Shown here in pieces: positions 46,074 to 56,733 of a stretch of 64,000 nt of DNA. The stretch spans positions 9,541 to 73,540 of the forward strand of contig JAAAIG010000007.1 of the NCBI GenBank assembly GCA_015852425.1, read 5' to 3'. Position numbers and translations under genes: made by a program. Below the pieces are notes generated by a model. It had not been told where the DNA came from. It ran no database searches and was given only the letters and a program-made list of their open reading frames with translations. Within the stretch, counting starts at the first letter, position 1; each line of letters opens with the position of its first letter. The stretch is from Gryganskiella cystojenkinii. Its lineage: Eukaryota > Mortierellomycota > Mortierellomycetes > Mortierellales > Mortierellaceae.

Positions 46074-46802
46074 GTATGGTTCTGTGATGACTATAGGCTC
46101 CCGTCTTGAAAAGCGTCTTTGGGAGTTGGTGGATTGGTAGAGAGGGACCGTTTGTTTTGGTCTTTAGCGCGTCTCTTTTTTTTTTTCTCTAAGAGTAAAC
46201 AATAAGCTGAATAGTTCAAGAAGGGCTGCAGGGGAGCAGGGGATGGAGATTCGAATGAAGAGCAATGGAGAAAGAGAGATAGAGAGGAGAGGAGAGTGAG
46301 TTTGATGCTAGATGGATAATGATGTGTGTTTTGGGTCTGTGAGGAGATGTAGTAAACAGAGATGAAGAGAGAATGGCCAAGTGGGGTTATTTTGATGAGA
46401 AAGAGAGAGAGGGGAAAGGACAAACGGTTTGTGCAGGTCCTTTTTTTCATCAGAGCCCAGGACGAACTGAGAAGCGTCCGCTGAAAGGCAGCTCGATGCC
46501 GTGCACCTCAGCCACTGATTTTTTTTTTTTTTTTTTTAATTCTCATTATGCTGACCTCTCTCGATTTTCATTCTTCTTCTTGTTCCTCTCCATTATCCAT
46601 CACTCCTCCTTCCTTCCTCTCTCTGTAAGTATCTCCTCTCTTTTCGTTTCTTGGCCAAGGACAAGGCAAAAGAACAGATTCCCAAACCCGCAGCCACTCG
46701 CACTCGCACTCAATCTCAACGAGAGGAATCATCTCTAATCATTCATCTGCGCCACCCTTGTCGCTCACGCGTGCCTTTCTGCATCCAACCACCAGTAGAG
46801 AA
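46074..46802. other. Divergent promoter between MPS1 and RanGAP
   Basis: No gene seen. GA-rich and pyrimidine-rich leaders flank an 18-nt T run at about 46519. GCCACTGATTTT at 46511-46522 is a two-mismatch relative of the CCAAT-type motif seen elsewhere. Confidence 0.55.
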
Positions 46803-48125
46803 ATGTCCACCTCAACCTTCACCATCGAGGGCCGCGGCCTCAAGCTCGACTCGGCCGAGCAGGTCCAGGAATTCATCGCCACGATCGAGTCTATGGACCA
46901 GCTCGAGAATGTCATTCTTAGCGGAAACACATTTGGTGTCGAGGCATGCAAAGCCCTTGCTCTTGCCCTCGCCAAGAAGCCCTTGCTCAAGGTAAATTCC
47001 ACTCGATGGTAGATCTTTGGTAGATCTCTTATCTCTCTCTCCATGTAAACGTTTTGGGGGCACACGTGTTGTCTTTCTGCCTCTCTGGTTCGTTTTCTGA
47101 TCGTAAGTGTGGTCCCTTTGTATTTTTAATACCCCTTCTTTGACCTGCAGCTCGCCAACTTCTCCGACATTTTCACCGGTCGCCTTCGCTCAGAAATCCC
47201 TTCCTGTATCAAGGCCTTCGGAGATGCGCTCAAGGACAAGGAACATCTGGAGGAGCTTAACCTGAGTGACAACGCCTTTGGAGCTGATGGTGTCGTCCCC
47301 TTGGTCGAGTTCTTGACCACAAACAGAAACTTGCAGGTCTTGAAGTTGAACAACAACGGATTGGGTGTCGCTGGAGGCAAGGTCTTGGCTCAGGCCTTGA
47401 TGACCGCTCACGAGAAGAATGTGGCCGAGGGCAAAAAGTCATCGCTCCGCGTCGTGATTGCTGGACGTAACCGTCTCGAGAACGGATCCTCGCCCGACCT
47501 TGCCAAGGCCTTTGCCGCTCACGGTACCATTACTCATTTGGCCATGCCCCAGAACGGAATCCGCATGGAGGGTATCGAAGCCTTGGCCGCTGGATTGGCC
47601 AAGTGCCCTGGTCTGGAGCGTCTGAACTTGCAGGACAACACCTTCACCAAACGTGGCTGCGCTGCTTTTGCTGCCGTTCTTCCCACCTGGGCGGAATTGA
47701 AAGAGTTGAACTTTGGCGAGTGCTTGTTGTCGAACAAGGGTACGCTGCAGTTGTCGCGTGCTCTCGCCAAGGGAAAGAACACCAAGTTGGAGTCGCTCGA
47801 TTTTACGTACGCTGAGATGCGCGAGGATGGCGTCCTGGAACTTGCCGCCGTTATTTCGGACCACCTTTCCAACCTGACCAAGCTCGAGTTGAACGGAAAC
47901 CAGGTCGAGGAGGACAGTGCTTCAATCGATGCCATTCGTGATGCCCTTAGCAGACACGATCACGGCGAGGCTCTTGGCGATCTCGATGATATGGAAGAGC
48001 CCGAGTCTGACGAGGAAGAAGAAGAGGAGGAGGAAGAAGAGGAAGAAGAAGAGGAAGAGGAGAAGGAGCAGGCCAAGAATGTCGACGACGAGTTGGCCGA
48101 TCTCGCTTCCAAGTTGAACGTATAA
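46803..48125 (+). CDS. RNA1: Ran GTPase-activating protein (Rna1/RanGAP)
   Basis: Cytoplasmic GAP that drives Ran-GTP hydrolysis and so sets the nuclear transport gradient. Exons 46803-46991 and 47151-48125 (phase-0 intron) give 387 aa. The leucine-rich repeats run through the protein: IESMDQLENVILSGNTFGVE, LEELNLSDNAFGADGVVPLV, LQVLKLNNNGLGVAGGKVLA, VVIAGRNRLENGS (the region of the catalytic Arg loop), LERLNLQDNTFTKRGCAAFA and LTKLELNGNQVEED. As in other RanGAPs, the LRR crescent is followed by a long acidic run (about 20 Glu/Asp near 48005-48066) and a short tail (DDELADLASKLNV). AATAAA is at 48297. Confidence 0.95.
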
Positions 48126-48365
48126 GTCCGATCAAAGCACCGTTTCCTCTTCTTCGTTGTCCGCGATTGGCCGATGCGTCCGGTCGGCAATATCCCATAC
48201 CATTATTTTAGATCATTCGCTGCCAACTGTCGCTTCTCCCTGTCGTCGTTATTCACTCTCCCCAGCTAACTTTCCCTTGCTACTCTCCCCTAAAATAATA
48301 AAGCACACACCATTTCTCTCAATTTGTGGGTATCTATGTTATACTTCTATTTCAATTTTGGGCAC

Positions 48366-48611
48366 TCAAACATGAAGTCTGTCGACAGGTGGCTCGATTT
48401 TTTCGTTCTTGCGCTGTGCTTGTTGATAATTACGCACGCGTTTGGCGGTCCGATCGACGATCAGGCCTGCAACATTTCCGGTTCCCTTGGCGGTAAAGTA
48501 AAAAATGGTTCCGAGGATCAAGAGTGGGACACCGAGGAGTAGGAACCAGACTGACAGTGAGAACAGGCGTTTGAAGAGGTAGGATCCAAGTATATACGAT
48601 TTGACCGACAT
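48366..48611 (-). CDS. Small single-pass membrane protein, unknown
   Basis: An 81-aa frame: MSVKSYILGSYLFKRLFSL, then a transmembrane segment (SVWFLLLGVPLLILGTIFYF), then a basic helical tail (TAKRVRNYQQAQRKNEKIEP). No signal-peptide cleavage site is evident, so it is probably membrane-anchored. It lies tail to tail with RNA1. The composition is convincingly protein-like, but I recognise no family. An upstream 5' exon cannot be excluded. Confidence 0.45.
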   Translation of the reverse strand: MSVKSYILGSYLFKRLFSLSVWFLLLGVPLLILGTIFYFTAKGTGNVAGLIVDRTAKRVRNYQQAQRKNEKIEPPVDRLHV

Positions 48612-49179
48612 GGTAATATTTTGTCCGCTGAAAAAAGAGTTAAAGAGTGACCTGAGGGAGATAGAGAGAAGGAGAATGGGAGTTGTTTGTCAATGATTTT
48701 CTATGCCAGAGTCGCTGTGCGAACATGATAGGAAGCCAAAAAAGACAGTGGGTTTCGGCTATTGAATACATACGAGGGGGGGAAAGAAGAAGAAGCGGGA
48801 GGAAGCAACAGAGACGTACTTGAAGAATAAATGTAGAAAAGAGAAAGAGAATGGCTACCAGTCAGCATGTCCTCTTTGTTCAGTTCATTCATTCCTTTGC
48901 TCATCTGCTTCTGATGAGAGCATCTCTGGTGTTCTCAAAGTAGGGTTGTGTGTGGTACCAAAAAAAAAATAAAAATTGGTGGCCCTCTGCACGTGACTCG
49001 AACGAAGAACGCGCGCGTCTTCAGCCCAATCGCCACAAAGGAACAAACAGCTGTGCCTTCGGATTGAATATTATCAATCTCTTTCCTTTCTTCTTTCTCG
49101 ACTCGTATTCCGCAAGCATCCACTCAGACACACACTTACACTGAAAGAGATTTCAAATCCAATCCATAATCTGTCAGTC
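48612..49179. other. Intergenic promoter region
   Basis: No gene. Upstream region of the LRR-like gene at 49180 and of the small membrane-protein gene, with the AAAATTGGTGGC motif at 48972. Confidence 0.5.
48972..48983. promoter_or_regulatory. AAAATTGGTGGC motif upstream of LRR-like gene
   Basis: Third reverse copy of the GCCACCAATTTT element, 197 bp before the start codon at 49180. Confidence 0.3.
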
Positions 49180-51392
49180 ATGTCTGACTCGATGCAATCG
49201 CCCACGGATCACATCTCCACTTCTCTCAATCACCTGGCGAGTCAGGATGCTCAACCATCCTCGCCATCGACTTCCAGTCACAATCGTTTTCCACAAGAGC
49301 CACGACAGGCTGCTGTCCCACCCACTCAATACCCTCAACAACAGCAGTCGCAGCAACTATCATCTACACGTCAGACTCGCTCACAGACAGCCCAACTGGC
49401 ACAGCAACAAGCCCAGACCTTGCAAGAACTTGTCATTGAAGCTACCCCTGTCTCGCTGGTTCAACGTGCTGCGACTCTTCAAGCGGACGTGAATGCGCCT
49501 GCCCAAGGACAACAAGTCCAGGCACATGTGACAAATTCTCAAGATCAAGACCAAATTCAGGCACCGGCACCTATTCACCAGCAAGCACAAGCTCAACCAA
49601 CTCAACGTGTCAACGTTCCTTCAACTCTCTCATCCTCGAGAGCCGTGATCTCTCAACCCATATCTACCTCTCCACCTACTTCTACCTGGAGTAACTTTAC
49701 GATCCACTCTAACCAATTCTTCAAGAACATGGGCGACAAGCGATGCCAGATCCTCACCACAGACGGCGATGACGACACGATCCTGGATCGACCCTGGACC
49801 AAAGTCGACAACAAGATGTTTGCAGCCGAAGTCGCAGCACACCAGAGGGCCATGGAGGTCCCGCCGACCTCGAGAAGGTCTCCCAAAAACCCACCGCTCC
49901 ACTTGTTTCAAAAAAACCTGGATAGCATTCATAACCTTGAGATTAATCTCCCTTGCAAGTCCTCGTACCTGCGCGTCCTCATCTCGGCGGGTCCACTCAA
50001 AAATCTCAAGTCTGTCACGTTCAAGGTTCATAGCATGTTGTACGAAGAACTGATGGTGAGCCTGTCTACGAATTTCCTCCAGAATCTGCTCTTGGAAATT
50101 GTCGAGCCGGATACTACGGATCCTTCTTCGTCGATCGCTACAACGACATCCACGACGTCTGCTTCATTCAAGTCGCTTGTGATGAGCAAGGAATACAATT
50201 CGACGGAAACTGGAGAAGGTCTCATTTCATCACTTTTGAAATGTCTTGCCACATTTAAACCACCAGAATCGAATACTGAGGTATTGCAGGCAGAAGGCAC
50301 GTCGAGTACCGCGGGCACCTCAAACTCTACTTCAGCGGCGACAACAGCACACACGACTTATCCTTTAGATTCTGCCGCAACAGTGAACTCGCAATCGGTC
50401 TCAAAGTCGACTTCAAAAGCGACTGGCCTCCGCCTGACGAATCTCGAGATCCGAAACTATCAGCTCCAGGCAAAGAGTCGTCAGTTTTTTTGGAGAGCTT
50501 GCTCAATGGTCCAAGGACGACTGGCATTGATAAATGTGGCGTGTCTCGGAGGAAAGTCGCGTTGTTGCCCCCCGAACATACTCCTCTACAACGTCACAAG
50601 CCTTGAGATGGTGGGTCTGACAAAGATCCAAAGCAACGAACAGATCCAGCTGTTGCGACAGTGTCCTAACCTCACGTCACTGGTCTGGAGAACAGGTGTG
50701 GGAAAAGGAACAAAGAAGGCAATTGCCAATCCCTTGTGGCAGGAGTCGGGTCAAAAGAATGGCGTCTTGTTTGGAACAGCCCCGATCCCAAAAGTGGAAC
50801 ACCTGGTTCTCGACGGGGACATGTTTCAGGATCTGGATACGATGATGCTGATTGATTCAGTCGTGGACACTAAGCTGAAGAAACTAGTCGTGGACGGTAG
50901 AACAGGATTTGGTGCGCTTTCGACGGACGCACTGAGAAGAGGCGGTCATCTGGAGAGTTTAGTCGAGATCGATTTTGAAAACTGTAACTCTGTTCCGAGT
51001 CGAACGGTTCAACAGCTCTTCGAGAGCTGTCCTAAGCTGGAGATTATGCACGCCAAGACCAACGATGTGATGATGGGAGCAAAATTGGCATCTCAGAACT
51101 CGCCAGCCTCCGGAACAGCGACTGTGAATGTCGATGCAGGTGCAAGTTCAAGTATTGCCGTTTCTTTGACGTCGAATGTAGCAGGATCGAAGCGACCGAC
51201 CGAGGGTGAAGGGAGTCCCGGTCAGATTACAAAAAGGTCGAGTTGGTGAAGGGTGACTGGGTATGTCTTGGCCTGAAGGAATTCACGATTAGGATTAACA
51301 AGACGAAGAAACATTCTGGGAAGGATTTTATGCTGGCGAGATTGGGGACCATACCTCAGCTAAAGAAATTGCCACCGCCGACTGCTCCTTAA
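49180..51392 (+). CDS. LRR-like protein of the fungal F-box/LRR type with Gln-rich N-terminus
   Basis: The first exon starts at 49180 (MSDSMQSPTDHISTSLNHLA). An uninterrupted frame runs to 51249 (689 aa). A better end is reached by splicing 51139 to 51226 (GTGCAAG donor, GTCAG acceptor, phase 1). This opens YKKVELVKGDWVCLGLKEFT through LARLGTIPQLKKLPPP and stops at 51392. The WVC-LGLKEF segment is typical of the last LRR block in this family, so the longer model is preferred (about 709 aa). Residues 1-175 are Gln/Ser/Ala-rich. LRR-like blocks include SIHNLEINLP, LKNLKSVTFKVH, LRLTNLEIRNYQLQ, CPNLTSLVWRTG, VEHLVLDGDMFQD and LVEIDFENCNSVPSRTVQQL. No clear F-box is visible. Function unknown. Confidence 0.65.
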
Positions 51393-51716
51393 AGATGTTT
51401 CAACCGTCTTTATCCTTACTCCTACTCTTTCCCCATCGATCGATCATACATTTGCTTTCACTCATAGCTGTCGCATTTTACTACTATCGCAAATGCTTTT
51501 ATCACCCTGCCACCTAATGATCTTTCTACCATGTACAGCCTACAGCCATTCAACTTAGCAAACAAAATGTATAAAAATATTTAATGTACCTATGAGTATG
51601 AAATGAAGGATTTCACTTCTTTTGGCATTCCTTCTATTCGATGCGGGAGAAAAATACGAGTTGGGAGTGGTGTGGGGATATCTAGTGTTGATCGGGAGTT
51701 TCGGAATTGTTCTTGT

Positions 51717-53733
51717 TTAACGGAGCATACCACCGAGCAAGAAGGGGTTCTCGACCACAGACTTCCAAGCCTCGCTAAAGCGGGCTACGGTGGCACCATC
51801 GATGACACGGTGATCAGCACTCCAGCTGACGTTGACAATGGTCTGGGGAACAACACGCTCAACAAGCTTGCCCGTGGACTCGTCCTCAACCATCTTGTAA
51901 CGGGGCAAACGCTGCATCTTTCCGACGGCGGCGATAGCGACCTCAGATGTGACAACGACAGGGTTCAAGTAAGTACCTCCAATCATACCAACGTTCGAAA
52001 GGGACACGGTGCCATCACGAAGATCAGCCATAGCGAGAGCGTTCTTCTTTCCGGCCTCCTGTAACCTGGCCAACTCGGCAGCAATCTCAAGAACAGACAG
52101 GTTCTGAACGTTCTTGATGTTGGGGACGATCAAACCGTTGGGGGTATCCATAGCAATACCAATGTTATGCGAGGCACGGAACTTGAGCTTGGCGCTCGAA
52201 GGATCCTCACCATCGACCACGCAGGCGTTCAAAATAGGGTACTGCTCCAAGGCAATCGAAAGTGCCTTGATAAAGATGGGCATGTACGAGACCTTCTTGA
52301 AGTTGTACTTTTCAGGGGTCTTGGCGACATGGCTGTTCAAGGCAGTGCGGAAGGCGGCGGCGTTGTCAAGAATGATTTCGTCTGCGAAACCGAAATGGGG
52401 AATAGAAAGAGACTTTGTCATCTGCTTGAACATGGCCTTCTGAATCATGCTCAAGGGAACGACCTTGTCCTCGCCAGCGGGGATGTGAGCCTTGGCAGCA
52501 GCAACGGGGGCAGCAGCAGCAGCCTTGGGAGCGGCTATCGTACAATATCATAAAACAATGATGAATAATGGTTAGTCATTTCATTCGCACACGACATGTC
52601 ACACAACAAAAAATAGATCAACAAGTACTCTGGTCAACTGATCTCCTTACCAGTAGCCTGGCGACCGTTAGCGAGGTAGGCCATAACGTCCTCCTTCATG
52701 ACACGACCACCCTTTCCAGATCCCTTAATGTGCGAAATGTCAACATTGTTCTCCTTGGCGACACGACGGACAGCAGGGGTAGCAAAAGTCAAGATATGCT
52801 CAGCAGTAGGGACCTCGATCTTGGCGGCGGCGGGGGTCTCCATCATGGCGGCGACGGCGTTCATATCCTGAACGACATGCGAGCGACCCGTCAAGCCATC
52901 CTCAGGGGCGGGAGTCTTGGCAGCGACAGGGGCGGCAGTCTCCTCATCGGCAGCATCCTCACCAGTCTCGATATCGACAAGGGGAGTTCCGACCTTGGCC
53001 ATATCACCGACCTTGTACTTGAGATCCGCGACCGTTCCTGTGAATCTGGAGGTGATCTCGACGGAAGCCTTATCCGACTGAACTTCACAAAGTCTGTCAA
53101 ACTCCTCGACCTTATCGCCAGCCTTCACAAACCTAATATCCGTAAGGAAGAAATGAGAAAAAAGAGCTATTAGTAAAGATGATAATAGAGCATTCAATGC
53201 TAATGTCCTGGGGGTTATGAGGTCCTTAAAAAAGGGGGGTCCTCCGTAAACATACCATTGAATAACCTCGCACTCAGTGATACCCTCACCGATATCGGCC
53301 AAGAGGAAAGGAACCTTGGCGTTCGAAAGAGCAGAGGCATGGAAACGCTGGACGCGGTTGGCACCATAAACGGCATGTTGACGGATCGCCTTTGTGCAAA
53401 GAGCTGTTGTGGCCTATCATTTTTCAAGAAGTAGCGTTCAGTTAGTAAAAAATTGGACCTCCTAATGAATTATAGTAGTGACTTGATGAACGGCTCTAAT
53501 GCTTACCCTGGTGCTGACAGAGTATCTTAACCTCTGACCAGAGACCATGCGAGCGGTCTGGATGTATGTGGATTGACCAACCTAAGTATGAAGAATATAT
53601 GGTTTATGAGATACTGAAATTCTAGCTGTAACGCACAACGTTGTGTAGGCCAGCGAACAATTGGCTTAGCTCTTTTGTTCAAGCTCACCTTAGTCTTCAA
53701 GACGTTCAGCGATGAGCGGGATGCAGCAAACAT
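51717..53733 (-). CDS. DBT: Branched-chain 2-oxoacid dehydrogenase E2 (dihydrolipoyl transacylase)
   Basis: Mitochondrial core enzyme of the BCKDH complex; transfers branched acyl groups from lipoyl-lysine to CoA in valine, leucine and isoleucine breakdown. Five minus-strand exons (53689-53733, 53507-53581, 53256-53413, 52651-53132, 51717-52534) give 525 aa. A basic presequence precedes the lipoyl domain (LADIGEGITECEVIQWFVKA; lipoyl Lys114 in VQSDKASVEI). The peripheral-subunit-binding domain follows (TPAVRRVAKENNVDI, GSGKGGRVMKEDV), then an Ala-rich linker and the catalytic domain with NVSWSADHRVIDGATVARF (active-site His and Asp). GEGITECEVIQW and GMIGGTYLNPV favour the branched-chain over the pyruvate or oxoglutarate type. 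Confidence 0.92.
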
Positions 53734-55255
53734 GTTCTTATTATATATGCGTACGACTAAAGGAAACGAAAACAGGACGATATCAGCAGAGAAGCCAATG
53801 AACGCGTTAGTCGGGAGAGCATTGAAAAGAATGGTTTCAAGTACGGTTTTGAGCATTCCTAGACAATGATGTGTGGAGGTAGCCCTGATGAACAGAGCGA
53901 TCTCTCCTCGCGCATGCCTCGTCGAAGGTGATGGTTAGATGGTCGATTGCGAACGTGTGATGAATCAGTGATCACTTTGATGGTGCTTACAATGAAATGC
54001 GATTATGCTGTGGAAGTGATGTTCTGATGCACGAGGTGAAATGCAATAAAGCGATGCGATCAGATGGATGATGTGAAGGAAGGAGGAAGAGTGGAGAGAA
54101 TGAAGACAAAAAAGAGGGTGAAGAGACAAAAGTGGAGAAAGAGGAGAAAATAGAAGAAAAGAGCCGACAGTAAAAAGAAAAGTGGGGGAGGGAGGGGAGT
54201 TGAAAAAAAAATATATCCAAACCAAACCCACGGAGGAGAAATAATATTTTTTTTTCTTTCGAACAGAAAAGTGTGGGAGTGAAGTGATGAAGTTTCCCAC
54301 GGTGGATGATAGGAAATAAGGAACTAGCATCTCTGACGGGAAATAAAACTGGCGACTCCTACGTCACCGATTTTGGATTGGTGCATTATTTTTGCAGAAT
54401 TTACAATATCTTGCATCACACGCGTCTTAATGCACTGTCTTAACTACTTTGCGCTTCCTTTACGGCTTTGCTTCGCCCTATCTACCTTGCCTCCTGTTCC
54501 TTACTTACTTCATTATATAAACCCTCTATAGTTCCTTACGCAGTACTCTTCTCAATCATTGCACCGCCAGGTATAATCGTGGACCGTCAGGACCGACCCG
54601 GCACTAATCCAATAATCCTAAAGATCCAGGGGACTTTTTTTCGTTGAAATGCCTTTGGTACAGCACCTATGCGGAAAAGCGTGACCTTCATCTGAGCAGC
54701 AAATTTGTTGTACTGTATTGTCGAAAATCACGTTGCCAACAGCTGCCTTGTTACCTTCGTGCATAGTTCGAGGCTCTATATGCGAGCAGATCATCAACAC
54801 CCATGGCACCGAAAGCGGTCAACAATCCTCAAGTGTTGCTGTCTCCATATGTGTTAGTTTGCGTCCGGTATCTCTTTTCTGGCAAGTCAAGCCTGGATGA
54901 GCTATTAAAACCGCCCTTCCCCGTCAACACATTACTAACGACCTTCCTGTTACTTTTCATGCATAGCCTGGAATACAGGAAAGTCTCGCCCCACTTACCC
55001 TCGAACCAAGAAGGCATTCTCAAGGGCATGTTTTATTTACAATGTGTAGAGGAAAACGATTGTTCAAAACAATAGTTGAACTTCTACTGCAAGTTATCCT
55101 TTTGCTTATGTCTGACTCCAGGTAGACGAAGTACGACTAATTTTAGGCTGGCGACAGCTTCTGATAGTAACGAATAAAATGGGATTAGAAAGGGTAATGG
55201 ATTTGAAGGACTTCGGTCCCTGAATCATACTACTTGGGGTGGTCTTGAATATTAG
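53734..55255. other. Gene-poor region upstream of BCKDH E2
   Basis: A pyrimidine-rich leader or promoter lies at 53734-54330. Beyond it are short frames only (one of 90 codons at 54803-55075 plus strand, unrecognised). Composition is mixed and no tRNA or repeat is seen. Confidence 0.45.
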
Positions 55256-55917
55256 TCATGCATATTTAGAGTGAGGACGTACGAGATAACATGCTCGAGG
55301 TGATAGCCAACCCATTACCTTGTATCGGAGCAGCATAGTCAACCAGTCCCCGTTGAGAAAGTCGCGAATCTCGTACTTGTCGGTGGGAGGAGCAATGGTT
55401 CCCAATGTGCGCGCTCCAAAGATATCCTTGAGCGTCTTCATTCCATAAATGGTGGCAAGCATGTCCATTGTTCCCATTCGTCCAAGAATGCTTCGGTTTA
55501 TTCGCAGGAGCTTGCTGGACCGATGTGGTAAGGCAGACGGACTTGTAACGCGCGTGTCTTTCATTTCATTCTCCAACCGGTGGAAATCAGTGCTCACCGC
55601 AGCAGATATCTTGAGAGGAGCTTTCACTTCGACAACTACAGAGTAAATGATCTTTCCATGTACCAGCAGTGCGGTATGAAAGTCGGACCGTCTTCCTTGC
55701 CCCGCTAAATCAACTGCGTTTCGCTGACAAGATGGTAGAGTTCCATCAAACACTTGGAAATGTTTCTTTTCTTGACTATCCAATGGCCCCTTTCTTTCAA
55801 CAGAGAAGAGTGCTGATCGAGGCCACACAACCTATCAACGACATAGTCTTCCAGCTTCTTCTTCCAGGGTGATGATGCTGATGGCTCCGACGGCACATAC
55901 CCCGAACCAGACTCCAC
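55256..55917 (-). pseudogene. Frameshifted gene with PD-(D/E)XK nuclease-like motif
   Basis: One frame (55917 downward) gives SSPWKKKLEDYVVDRLCGL and LLKERGHWIVKKRNIS. The protein then continues only in another frame from about 55765: HFQVFDGTLPSCQRNAVDLA, GRRSDFHTALLVHGKIIYSV, VVEVKAPLKISAAVSTDFHR, LENEMKD, then LLRINRSILGRMGTMDMLAT to the stop at 55256. The two frames overlap where the shift occurs, consistent with a single indel. The spaced Asp and the VVEVKAP segment resemble the D...ExK core of PD-(D/E)XK nucleases. I recall related proteins as a multi-copy family in Mortierella-like fungi. The nuclease role is inference. Confidence 0.45.
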
Positions 55918-56149
55918 AAGACTTGCCGTAGATCCTGCATTTTTACTTGATACATGAAGTCATAGAGCACTTAGTCAAAAGCCATTTACAAGTCAGCTTT
56001 GCTTTCACCTTTTCTTACGGTTTGTTTCCTTTGCAACAGCATTGAACGCGTGCTGAATTTTCACGTGAGACGACCAGCCATGAGTTTGCAGTTTCGTTAG
56101 CATCGTCAGTCTCAAAGACCCGAATCGGCCTTTCTGTTTCTCCAGCACG

Positions 56150-56707
56150 ATGCCAGGAAGCCATCCCTCTTGCTCTTATCGTATTTCCCTCTGCAAGGTC
56201 TTGGCTGCATTGGCGAACTTCGGGAGGTCTCTGTTGGCGAGAGCCTCGAGGCCATCCAGCCATGTTCTTTCTGCTGTTCCCCGCTGTTCCCCGGCTGACA
56301 CTGGTGACACATTCGAGGAATTGGAAATGATTTATATCCTTTCGATGTGCAATATTGCCAATGAAGAGGAGGAGCGTGATCGTTATCTCCAGGGGACCGC
56401 CACCGCTACTATCGCCACGTCTGCCGCCTAGAATGCCCTCCTGTTCAACGCCAACGAATTGGAGAGCGTGGTCGTCGCAACCTCTGTTACGCAGGAAGCA
56501 GTTCCTTCAAGCAATCATGTTGCTCAAGGATCCAAGAAGAGAAAGATGGACGAGGAAGAACGAAATGACGAAGATGGTGTGCAAGGATGCAGAAGGAAGC
56601 GAGGGTCGCTCCAGACTGGACTTTTCATGCCCTTGCATTCCCGATTACGTGTCATTAATGTAATTCTCGCGTGGACTGCACTGCATTTTCGAAAAATGTT
56701 GATCTGA
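56150..56707 (+). pseudogene. Unknown gene relic broken by one in-frame TAG
   Basis: From the ATG at 56150 one frame runs through ALANFGRSLLARASRPSSHV and TFEELEMIYILSMCNIANEE to ATIATSAA, then a TAG at 56429-56431. Exactly in the same frame it continues as NALLFNANELESVVVATSVT and GSKKRKMDEEERNDEDGVQG to 56707. Both halves look coding and the second has a basic nuclear-signal-like patch. A single nonsense change explains the break. The family is not recognised. The stretch 55918-56149 holds nothing I can name. Confidence 0.4.
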
Positions 56708-56733
56708 TTTATTCACGATAGACTATTTTAGTA

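Noticed and set aside
48960..49050. A possible minus-strand tRNA: GTTCGAGTC and a CCA-like end near 48975-49010
   Set aside because: The T-arm stem bases do not pair, and no matching acceptor or anticodon arm is found. The CCA is part of the GCCACCAAT motif.
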